Shown in pieces: positions 1 through 7,705 of a stretch of 64,000 nucleotides of DNA. Location: assembly GCA_947449255.1 (NCBI GenBank), contig CANFQX010000004.1, positions 150,758-214,757 on the forward strand, read 5' to 3'. The notes beneath the pieces are model-generated. The model worked only from the letters and a program-made list of their open reading frames with translations. It was not told the DNA's origin and searched no databases. This DNA comes from Pseudobdellovibrionaceae bacterium (GTDB taxonomy: Bacteria; Bdellovibrionota; Bdellovibrionia; Bdellovibrionales; Bdellovibrionaceae). A program made the position numbers and the translations under genes. Within the stretch, counting starts at the first letter, position 1. Each line of letters starts with the position of its first letter.

Positions 1-987
1 TTTTTCTTTCAGAGGAGCCACTGATGGCTCATAGGACGGATAGAGCAAACCTTTTTCAATAAAAAAGGCTTTAGCTTGCTCAAAGGCGCTCAGGCCTAAA
101 ACACCACGACGAACAAACTCATCAAAACTTTTCATCAATTCTTCTGGCGTAAATCCATAGTTATAGATCATATCCTGAGTGACATCATAGACACTTTCCA
201 AAGTCAGTCGATGATCCTGAAAAAGATCTAAGGCCACTTGAAAAGTGTTATTTGTAGCTAAAGTTCTGCGACCAAACTTTAAATAATAATCGGGATCCGT
301 ATCTGTGGCCAAATTGATATAGACTTTTTCTATTGGATCATTTTCTGGGATCATGGCCTGCAAATCCAAAATGGTGTCCACTTGGTCGCCGGTGACATTG
401 AGCTTTTCTAGGATAGAACGAATCTGATGATTCCCAATACGACGCGAACAAATATCTGAATACAAATTATAAATAATTGCATCAGTTTCGCTATCATCAC
501 CCCAACAGATTTGTCGAACATTTTCACCCAAATGAGTTCTAAGTTGAAGTAAGGCCTGCAGTTTATAACCAACCTGCTTGGTTAAACGCCAAAATCGACC
601 TGGACGAAAATTAGCTAAATTGTCTTTATAGAAGCAGCCAAAGGGCCTGATATTATCTAAAGAGAATTTCTCTGAAATTCTCTCTTCGAGCTGCGGCGGA
701 GATGCTGTAATAAAATAAATGGGGAAATACATGTATCCCTTTTGCTGACGACGGTATTCCGATAGCGACTGCAAAAGGGTGTTGGTTCCAGGAATATTTT
801 TTTTGTTAAGTGCTTTTTCTAGAACGGTTGTTAAGAGTCCTGACAAGGAATCAATGGTCGTGTCTAAATAGGTCTTATCGAGATCCCAGACAAAGACCTC
901 TTCATGACTTTTTTCCATCCCTTCGGATACATAACGAAAAAAGACCACATCACCATTCATTTCACTTCGATCACGCCAATCAGCCAT
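1..987 (-). CDS. APP1/lipin-like HAD phosphatase, partial (3' end outside window)
   Basis: The frame is open from the ATG at 987 to the window edge (329 codons, no stop). It carries an HAD motif I, DLDKT, at residues 35-39. A hydrophobic strand ending in ITASP (about 93-97) fits motif II, and an acidic GDDSETD (163-169) fits motif IV, followed by IIYNLYSDI. That arrangement resembles the catalytic domain of APP1-type phosphatidate phosphatases (DUF2183, lipin/HAD fold), which is the basis of the call. No signal peptide is visible, so it is probably cytoplasmic. It starts 47 bases after the upstream lipoprotein gene on the same strand and may be co-transcribed with it. The Shine-Dalgarno sequence is weak (GAGAG). 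Substrate is not shown by the sequence; another HAD hydrolase role is possible. Confidence 0.7.
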   Translation of the reverse strand, partial: MADWRDRSEMNGDVVFFRYVSEGMEKSHEEVFVWDLDKTYLDTTIDSLSGLLTTVLEKALNKKNIPGTNTLLQSLSEYRRQQKGYMYFPIYFITASPPQLEERISEKFSLDNIRPFGCFYKDNLANFRPGRFWRLTKQVGYKLQALLQLRTHLGENVRQICWGDDSETDAIIYNLYSDICSRRIGNHQIRSILEKLNVTGDQVDTILDLQAMIPENDPIEKVYINLATDTDPDYYLKFGRRTLATNNTFQVALDLFQDHRLTLESVYDVTQDMIYNYGFTPEELMKSFDEFVRRGVLGLSAFEQAKAFFIEKGLLYPSYEPSVAPLKEK

Positions 988-1034
988 GAACTGATGCTCT
1001 CAAGAATTAGATCGAATAGCAAGAATCCTGTGGA

Positions 1035-2843
1035 TTAAAAACATCCCGTGCCTTCAGGGGGATCGGCCATTTGACGGCAGCGAATCTGAGCTTTTGAGCA
1101 CTTCACTCTTAAATGAAAGTGATTGTAATGATTCACTTCAGGGCGCAGCCTGCGCAAGGCCTCGTAAACAGCACCTTCACTTTGGTTTGGTTTAATTTCT
1201 CCATTTTTCACAGCCATCTGACAAATTGTTTTTTTCAAATTGGGATGAATAAAAATTCTATCAACAAATTTTGTACTCACAAGAAATTTGAACAAACCCC
1301 ACTGTTCGGTCTCCATCCAGCTCTCCACAGGGCTTCCTGATTTAACATGACTTAAAACCGACACCAATTTGTCATTGCTTTTTGAGCCTTTACTGTAAAA
1401 GGCGACGTCCACGTCTTGACCACTCTGGTGCGAAGCATGCTTGCCTATTTTGCCACCTGTTTTCTTTGAAAGATCACCAATGGGAAGACTGTATTTGGGC
1501 AAAACTTTTTTCGTGAACTGCCCCATACTTTTTACCATTGTTAGCAATTCATAAGACCCATAATACCGCTCCCGCTCCGGATGAATGATGTGAATTCCCG
1601 AATTACTAGGTATTTTTTGTTCCATAAGTAAATTAGAAGCCTTCTCTAAATGACCCCGCGAAGGCTCACCCACAACTTGATCAAGAATGGTGTTTTTCTT
1701 ATCTTTGGAGTCTGTCTTGCTTTGGTCACCATTGTTTTTACCAAACAATTTTTCTAAATCTCCTTGCACGTCACCTAAATATCGACCGCGGTATTCTGGA
1801 TCTAAATGACCTTCATCATCTTCTTCCTCTTCATCAGCATTTTTGGCAGAAGAATCTCCTTGGTCCAATTTTTTTAATGCTTCAGAGTCTTTGTTATTTT
1901 CCTGAGAGGTGTTATCTCCCTTGGATTTCAGATCTTCCTTTGGGGTCTTCACGTCACCACTTTTGGTATTATCTTGATCAACTTTTGTTTCATCTTTTGT
2001 ATTGGCATGAGGCTTGTCTTTCTCAACTGTATCTTCATTTCCGGCTTGGTCACCTTTTGAGTCTATCTTAAGTATTTTTGTAAATGTTGAGATGACATCA
2101 CTGACGAAGCCTACTGAAGGTTTTGGGATTGCATCCTTATTGGTCGGCAATGTCTGCGCACTAGGTGATGACGATTTTTTATTTTCTGGCGCGACTTCGC
2201 TTAAATTATCAGTCGCTTCAGACTTGCCTGCTGCAGTTTCTAGGTCATCATTGACTTCCACTGAGTCTAGTGACGTCTGTGCACTTTGAGATTCAGAATC
2301 GCTTTGTGATTCATTGGTATTCACTGATGTTTTATTGATATTTAAATCAACAGGTTCATCTGCCGTCCCAACTTGGTGGTGGTATTCATATCCCTGAAAA
2401 TCAACATAGATATCAATGAAAAATTTGTCACAACTTTGATTTTGCCCCAAGCAAGTTATAAATGCGCCGACCTTCACTCCCGAAGGTGGAGCGGCCTGAT
2501 TTTTCCCAGCTTCAAGTTCAAAGTGCATATTTGAATGGGCCTTTGCCAAAAGGCCCATCATATCAAGGCCCAGTGCAAATGAATTCCCTCCGACCACCGG
2601 CACTACGACAATCTGACCTTTTAAACTTAAGACCTGAACGGCCGGATCATATTTTGTAATCAATCCCTGAACATGAGTGGCCCCACGGACAACATTAAGA
2701 CTTCCGACTTTTTCAACAACAGGCTTTGATGGTGCATAGGTCGTTGAAACACGAATCTCAGGCTGACTCGCCGAGGGAGAGCATCCTAGAGTACCAGCAA
2801 AAGTAAGAAATATCACAAAAGAAGTACAGATCGTCTTTTTCAT
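1035..2843 (-). CDS. MepA-like (M74) murein endopeptidase lipoprotein with long acidic linker
   Basis: The C-terminal part (about residues 400-602) resembles penicillin-insensitive murein endopeptidases, zinc peptidases that cut DD cross-links in peptidoglycan. It has H472-Q-S-G-Q-D-V-D479 and a later H575-F-H577, matching the HxxGxDxD plus HxH zinc and catalytic pattern. I chose the ATG at 2843, because it opens a type II signal peptide ending in the lipobox LGCS; a longer frame to 2930 would bury that signal. Between them lies a region of roughly 200 residues very rich in Asp, Glu, Lys, Ser and Asn, probably a disordered spacer that lets the domain reach the cell wall from its lipid anchor. 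An N-terminal domain (about 50-170) is not recognised. Family: fairly sure; exact cleavage site: unknown. Confidence 0.75.
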   Translation of the reverse strand: MKKTICTSFVIFLTFAGTLGCSPSASQPEIRVSTTYAPSKPVVEKVGSLNVVRGATHVQGLITKYDPAVQVLSLKGQIVVVPVVGGNSFALGLDMMGLLAKAHSNMHFELEAGKNQAAPPSGVKVGAFITCLGQNQSCDKFFIDIYVDFQGYEYHHQVGTADEPVDLNINKTSVNTNESQSDSESQSAQTSLDSVEVNDDLETAAGKSEATDNLSEVAPENKKSSSPSAQTLPTNKDAIPKPSVGFVSDVISTFTKILKIDSKGDQAGNEDTVEKDKPHANTKDETKVDQDNTKSGDVKTPKEDLKSKGDNTSQENNKDSEALKKLDQGDSSAKNADEEEEDDEGHLDPEYRGRYLGDVQGDLEKLFGKNNGDQSKTDSKDKKNTILDQVVGEPSRGHLEKASNLLMEQKIPSNSGIHIIHPERERYYGSYELLTMVKSMGQFTKKVLPKYSLPIGDLSKKTGGKIGKHASHQSGQDVDVAFYSKGSKSNDKLVSVLSHVKSGSPVESWMETEQWGLFKFLVSTKFVDRIFIHPNLKKTICQMAVKNGEIKPNQSEGAVYEALRRLRPEVNHYNHFHLRVKCSKAQIRCRQMADPPEGTGCF

Positions 2844-3040
2844 ATAACCAGAGATCAATGCAGTAAGCGTGCTGACCCCTATTGTATTCAAATTGAATTC
2901 AGCCTGTTGAACTTTTTGACAGTGCCCCATTTTGGGAATTTTATCTTTTTGTTTTGGCCTGGAGTGAATAAATTTTGACTAGCAGTTTGTACAAAGGTGG
3001 ATCTCTTTTTTTAGAAACAACAAAAGCGAATTATTTTCTT

Positions 3041-3063
3041 AGTGGGGTTAGTCACCCCCGCTT
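3041..3063 (-). terminator. Possible GC-rich hairpin terminator
   Basis: AGTGGGG and CCCCCGCT flank a short TTAGTCA loop, just past the stop of the 764-codon-frame gene transcribed leftward. The stem has four to five G-C pairs, but no strong U tract follows on the minus strand, so this is a weak terminator candidate. Confidence 0.3.
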
Positions 3064-3079
3064 AGAAATTCTCAACAAA

Positions 3080-5329
3080 CTAAAAATTGGGTCCTGGCTT
3101 AGGACAAGCTAATCCATCTAATTTTTGCTTTAACAGCTGAGCCCAATTAGAGGACTGATCCCTGATTAATGCTTGCTTGGACATTTCAAGTTTTGAATTC
3201 TTATCTTGAGCGAAATAGACCGCAATACCTTGGGCCGATGAAGATCCAAGATTATGGAACCCGCGGCACATTTGAACCAAAGCCTGGTCCTCTGTTCGAT
3301 TGTCATAAATATAAGGATCAATCATGTTACAAAAGGCTTCAATGGCCGATAAATGGTCTATGGATATGACCCAACGATTCCAAACGTCTTGCATTTCTCT
3401 GCATGCATCCTTGTATTCCCTAGAGCCGATAGACATATGCTCGGAATCATAATTTTTGAGCTTATAAGAATCATCCCAATCTTTATTTACATTGCCAATA
3501 TTCAACATGAGCCCTTGAAAGCTCGAATTGAGAGTGCTCTTTCCAGATTGAGTCATCGCGTAGGCCTTCAATCGTAAGGAATTTAAACCCGCATTGAATT
3601 TGGAAACGGATGCTTTATGCAAACCGGCTACAAAATCAAACCAGGCCATGACTGGTGAATTTTGGCCAAAAACTTTTTGACCAAAAAGGCCCTTGCGCAG
3701 CCGATCCAATTCACTATCAATTTCTGACTGTGCAAAAGTATTTGCGTACTGGCGCAAATTTTCAAGGGAGTCCGTCAAGCGTTCTGCATGCAACTGCTTT
3801 TGGTTCATAGCGTCGAGCTGTGTTTTCACCGCACCATAATCAGGACTGCTTTTGAGCTCTTTTTCAACTTTGCTTTGCGCTGACTTCATAATTTGGGACG
3901 ACAGACTGGCTGATTGCTCGATGGTTTCTACAAAAGATCTAGCTGATTTCGCACATGAAGAAAAATCGGTATTAAAGTTAAATGACTTCGTTGAATACTC
4001 CATCAAATTTTTAATTGAAATTTTTCCTGACAATTTTAAAGACTTGTATTCGGCAACACTTGAAAAACCGTAGAGCTTAAAGACTCGGTCCAAGCTTCCT
4101 AACATGCTACTGACGTAGGACTGGCTCTCATTTTTCATTTCCGCCAGTTGTATACCCATTTGGCATATTTTTAACTCATCTGTTGTCGCGGCAATAAAAG
4201 CCTTATCAAGGGCAAATTGCGCTTTGGCAGAGGCTAACTGGTTTTCTATTTCTATGGTTTCAGTATTTAATGCATTTTCTTTAGTGACAAGAGTGCTGGT
4301 TAAATTTGACATGCTTTGAACATTTGCACTAAATAATTTTTGCGAGGATGTTATTTCTTTTAGAATCTGGGTGATTTGCTCATCTCGATTCTTGATTAAA
4401 AATTTATATTTTTGATCAAGGCGAATAAATTGGCAGGTGTTTTCAACGATGGCTCTTCGGACTGAAGCTTCCCGAATCTTAACAGCATTTTCTGTGATAA
4501 TCTTATTTACAGAACTGAGGGCTCCAGTAATTTCTGCTCCACCCACGATAAATGGAATGGCGGCAGTTCCACCGGTGGCCGTTGCGGCCATCAAAGCGAA
4601 GGGAGTCAGACCGTTTATGATATCATTCAAGGCCAAGGCGACATCGCCAGAGCTCATTTGGTCCTGACAGTCTTTATCAAAAAAATCAACACTCGCGAAA
4701 GTTGTTGCCAGAGCATTAGCAGCCCGGATTGCTACATCAACGTTATTTACGATGACTGAGGAATCCTCAGTCCGAATATTCTCCGGCGTTTGATTGAAAC
4801 TGCTCAGTGCTTTCATTGCATCAGCAATTTTTTTATTATTATCTTGGACTGACTGGACGTTGATAGTTTTAACTCCGCAGGAAACTGAACCCACGGCCTG
4901 ATTTAAGGAGTTTATGGCACTTAATACATCCATGACATCCGTGTTTTCAAAGAGGTTGCACCTGAATTCAGGCTTGGTGTCTGCGTACCTGACACCACTT
5001 CCACCACCATTGGAAATGGGGCTTGTTGAACCTATCACATTGGGCTTCGGCTGCTGGTTTCCAATGTTGATTTGAGGACTTCCATTCGCTATTGGCTGAG
5101 GTGCTGGCACTATACCACTTTTTATTGGAAAAAGATCATCGACTGTAGTGCCAGCTGCAGGATTTGTTTCTATAGGAAACAAGCTGTTATTGACTTGAAC
5201 CATCTTACCTTGACCTTCAAATGTGAAACCCAAAGATTGAATTGGTGTAAGCGCAAGGGGCACTTGCAAGATCAGGGTTAAGGCTAAAAACCCGGGCAAA
5301 TAATCGGCTTTAATTTTTTTCAATATCAT
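3080..5329 (-). CDS. Large exported alpha-helical protein of unknown function
   Basis: Not recognised. The ATG at 5329 has GGAG five bases upstream and opens a clear hydrophobic export signal, so I prefer it to the longer frame. The mature N-terminus (about 30-110) is Pro/Asn/Gly rich and probably flexible. From about residue 115 onward the protein looks mostly helical, with long stretches rich in Gln, Ser, Lys, Glu and Ala that fit coiled coils (about 300-400 and 480-540). In the middle (about 245-280) lies one strongly hydrophobic Ala/Gly/Pro/Ile segment flanked by those helices. Several Cys residues suggest disulfides outside the cytoplasm. A helical bundle with a hydrophobic insert is reminiscent of alpha-pore-forming proteins, but that is inference from layout only. 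The frameshifted small gene lies 68 bases upstream on the same strand. Confidence 0.7.
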   Translation of the reverse strand: MILKKIKADYLPGFLALTLILQVPLALTPIQSLGFTFEGQGKMVQVNNSLFPIETNPAAGTTVDDLFPIKSGIVPAPQPIANGSPQINIGNQQPKPNVIGSTSPISNGGGSGVRYADTKPEFRCNLFENTDVMDVLSAINSLNQAVGSVSCGVKTINVQSVQDNNKKIADAMKALSSFNQTPENIRTEDSSVIVNNVDVAIRAANALATTFASVDFFDKDCQDQMSSGDVALALNDIINGLTPFALMAATATGGTAAIPFIVGGAEITGALSSVNKIITENAVKIREASVRRAIVENTCQFIRLDQKYKFLIKNRDEQITQILKEITSSQKLFSANVQSMSNLTSTLVTKENALNTETIEIENQLASAKAQFALDKAFIAATTDELKICQMGIQLAEMKNESQSYVSSMLGSLDRVFKLYGFSSVAEYKSLKLSGKISIKNLMEYSTKSFNFNTDFSSCAKSARSFVETIEQSASLSSQIMKSAQSKVEKELKSSPDYGAVKTQLDAMNQKQLHAERLTDSLENLRQYANTFAQSEIDSELDRLRKGLFGQKVFGQNSPVMAWFDFVAGLHKASVSKFNAGLNSLRLKAYAMTQSGKSTLNSSFQGLMLNIGNVNKDWDDSYKLKNYDSEHMSIGSREYKDACREMQDVWNRWVISIDHLSAIEAFCNMIDPYIYDNRTEDQALVQMCRGFHNLGSSSAQGIAVYFAQDKNSKLEMSKQALIRDQSSNWAQLLKQKLDGLACPKPGPNF

Positions 5330-5397
5330 AGCGACTCCATCAATGGGGATCTCATTGTACTTTTTGGCGTACAAAAAGTACTCAACAGAAAGATGTC

Positions 5398-5677
5398 TTA
5401 TGATTCACCTTTCACATTCGAAAAGGAGAATGCACAATAGATGCCATCTTTCGAGGGCTCGCTAGTTTTGAGTTGAGCACCGATAGACTGTCTGACTTTT
5501 TTACGCTTTTTGAATTTTTTTTAAAATCAACGTCGAAGGGGCAAACGACTCATTGGCTGGACTTAAGGACTTTTCATCAGAAATTAACACTTCTTTTATA
5601 ACATCATAAAGAACTTCAGTAAGAAATGAATTAAACTTTACCTGATGATCTTCCTCCGAAGGCAGGGTGAATTCCAA
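5398..5677 (-). pseudogene. Small gene (about 92 codons) with a frameshift at an A8 run
   Basis: On the minus strand a protein-like frame runs from a TTG at 5677 (or a possible ATT at 5695, preceded by GGAG) to a stop at 5501. Just before that stop is a run of eight A (T at 5515-5522 on the plus strand). Removing one A lets the reading continue in the next frame to a TAA at 5398, giving about 92 residues whose second half (KVRQSIGAQLKTS, then GIYCAFSF) also looks like real protein. The first half is acidic and amphipathic (FNSFLTEVLYDVIKEVL). It could be a disrupted gene, an assembly error in a homopolymer, or transcript slippage on A8. No family recognised. It lies just upstream of the large exported helical protein gene and may belong to the same operon. 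Confidence 0.45.
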
Positions 5678-5726
5678 ACTAAACTCAAAGGCAATTATGA
5701 AACTCCAAAGGTTTAAATTCTAAATA

Positions 5727-6773
5727 TTGAAAATTTCAGCTCTGACTATTTTTATCTCCATTTCATCTTCTTGGGCTGGGGCTGAAACATATATCGAGAA
5801 TTGTGCATCACCAGCGAGTATCACGCCAGTAGATAGAAAATCAAGAGTATCTCTTGAAAAGCTTCAAAGCGAATTTGAAATTATTAAATTTTGCTCGAGT
5901 GAAATCAGCGATGAGTCTAAAAAATACAACTTAAGCCACATGAGGACTTGCTTATGCGCTTCATCAGAGGGAGTTAAGCAAGGGGCTAGAAGTGCCTACA
6001 CCAGTGCTAAGTTTGCGATTTCCCACCCTCGCGATGCAGCCAAGGCTTTTTATCAAACACTGACTCAACTCGACAGCGTCGCAAAAAATATCTGGGAGCA
6101 ACTCATTGCTCAGGAATGGATCCTTCCAGGAGGAAAGGCGGTTCATCTTACAGAGGCTGAGAGAACTGCCGTGCATTGCGAAGTCCTGGGTGAATTTCTT
6201 ATTGGAGGGGGGCTTCCAAAGTCATTCTCTGAAGTACTCATCAAGCGGCAATTATTAAAAAACTTCCCTTCAACCAAAAGAGAGCAATTGAAGTTCAAAT
6301 GGAGCGAAGAGGAAACACTCGAAAAGGTGAACTCCAAAATAAATTCTAAGGTCAAATTTGAAGTCCTTGCTGGGCAAAATGAATTTGCTAATTACCGAAC
6401 AGTGAGCCTTGTGGATGAAAATGGAAAGTCTCTGGGTTATGGAAGTTTTGAATACGAGCCAGCCTCAGCTCAGTTAAATGTGGGATCCCTGTTCACAGAG
6501 ACCGAGTTTCAGCGCAAGGGCGTTAATGATGCCGTGGTGGCTCGGGCACTTGCCGAATATCCAAAGACCAAGGATATTTATATTTCCGTCTTTTCTGGAA
6601 CGAATAAAGAGATCTTGTTAAAAAAATTGGGTGAAGGTGAAAGTCTTCAAGCTGGCATCAAAGAAACGGCGGCTTATAAAATCTTTGATAAACTGGGTTT
6701 TGGAGAAATTGTGAATCCTCATAAGTTGGCCAACAAAAAGGACCTCTATGGTGTGACCTTTAGAAAAAGATAG
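5727..6773 (+). CDS. Exported protein with C-terminal GNAT-like domain
   Basis: Starts with TTG at 5727; the in-frame upstream ATG is closed by a stop at 5721, so the TTG is the only start that keeps the signal peptide (MKISALTIFISISSSWAGA, cleavage near A-E-T). The C-terminal third (about 225-345) looks like a GNAT acyltransferase fold: VSLVDENGKSLGYGSFEY, then a motif-A-like FQRKGVNDAVVARAL (R/Q-x-x-G-x), and a late AAYKIFDKLGF. Acetyl-CoA is not expected outside the cytoplasm, so either it acts on another donor, is injected elsewhere, or the fold is used structurally. A helical domain with several Cys precedes it. The tiny eight-codon frame at 5697-5723 ends just before the start and could couple translation. 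Function unknown; GNAT assignment moderate. Confidence 0.6.
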   Translation: MKISALTIFISISSSWAGAETYIENCASPASITPVDRKSRVSLEKLQSEFEIIKFCSSEISDESKKYNLSHMRTCLCASSEGVKQGARSAYTSAKFAISHPRDAAKAFYQTLTQLDSVAKNIWEQLIAQEWILPGGKAVHLTEAERTAVHCEVLGEFLIGGGLPKSFSEVLIKRQLLKNFPSTKREQLKFKWSEEETLEKVNSKINSKVKFEVLAGQNEFANYRTVSLVDENGKSLGYGSFEYEPASAQLNVGSLFTETEFQRKGVNDAVVARALAEYPKTKDIYISVFSGTNKEILLKKLGEGESLQAGIKETAAYKIFDKLGFGEIVNPHKLANKKDLYGVTFRKR

Positions 6774-6806
6774 AGTTCCTTTCAAAGAACTCTATCTTTA
6801 TTTTTT
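6766..6806. terminator. Bidirectional intrinsic terminator
   Basis: A perfect 13-bp stem (6766-6778 with 6787-6799) and an 8-base loop is followed by ATTTTTT on the plus strand and by an A/T-rich arm on the minus strand. It sits between two convergent genes, overlapping the stop codon of the left one and ending at the stop of the OmpA lipoprotein gene. Confidence 0.85.
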
Positions 6807-7449
6807 AAGCTTTAGGAACCTTTGATTCATCAACTGTGATTTCAATTTCAACACGTCGATTTTTAGCTAGAGACACTTTTGATTTTCCTGAATCAATTGG
6901 ATTTGCAGAACCCATCCCCACGGATCCGACTGTGTTCGCAGGAACACCAGAGGCTATAACTTGCACTCGAACAGCCTCAGCCCGCTGTTGTGATAGAGTG
7001 TTATTTACAGCTGCAGAGCCAGTGCTATCCGTATAACCCTTAATTGTTAAAATATTCTCCGGATATTTCTTCATGATTGCGGCCAATTGATTGATATTGG
7101 ATTTTGCTTCGGGCTTAAGATCCGATTTTCCTGAATCAAAAAGGATATCACTCTTAAGCTTTGTGATTAACCCTTGATCAGTCCTTTTTGTTTCAGCTAT
7201 TTTTTCAAGTTCTTTTTGCTGCTTATCCATGCGATGTCCAACGACGCCGCCAAGGCCGCCACCTAGGACAGCTCCAAGCAAGGCCCCTTCCGTCCTTTTT
7301 CCAGTTTGATGTCCAATAACGGCTCCGGCCAGGGCTCCAATGGCGGCTCCATAGCTTGCGCTTTTGGTCGCATTGGGGTTTTCCTCCGTTGTGGCGCATC
7401 CCGTGATAACAAGAGCAAAGGCTGCTCCAATCAACAATAATTTCTTCAT
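6805..7449 (-). CDS. OmpA-family lipoprotein with glycine-zipper segment
   Basis: The first 18 residues form a lipoprotein signal ending at VITGC, so Cys18 should carry lipid. Residues about 30-72 are a Gly/Ala-rich glycine-zipper (YMGG-like) segment, GAAIGALAGAVIGHQTG with a second copy GALLGAVLGGGLGGVVGH. From about 100 to the end is an OmpA C-terminal peptidoglycan-binding domain: ILFDSGKSDLKPEA, GYTDSTGSAAVN, LSQQRAEAVR and NRRVEIEI, with the diaminopimelate-contacting Asp and Arg in the usual places. It therefore probably tethers the outer membrane to the cell wall. AAGGAG precedes the ATG at good spacing. It is a single gene ended by a strong terminator. Family certain; precise role inferred. 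Confidence 0.9.
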   Translation of the reverse strand: MKKLLLIGAAFALVITGCATTEENPNATKSASYGAAIGALAGAVIGHQTGKRTEGALLGAVLGGGLGGVVGHRMDKQQKELEKIAETKRTDQGLITKLKSDILFDSGKSDLKPEAKSNINQLAAIMKKYPENILTIKGYTDSTGSAAVNNTLSQQRAEAVRVQVIASGVPANTVGSVGMGSANPIDSGKSKVSLAKNRRVEIEITVDESKVPKA

Positions 7450-7705
7450 AAGATCTCCTTGTCTAAGCTTTCATTATCGTAACCTGAATCACTAAAGTGC
7501 AATGCAAGAGTCAGCGCGTCCAGACTTCTTAGGCGTTTCTATGAAACTAGACTCATTGAGATAATTAAAGAAACTCGCGTATTGACTCATGGATAAATGA
7601 CATTTTTTGTAAACTGTCCATTTTCTATACAGCAAAGTGCAGTTGTCCTGTATTTGAGATCGGTTTTAAAATTGCACTGTTATAAGCTTATTAGGAGCTT
7701 TAGAT

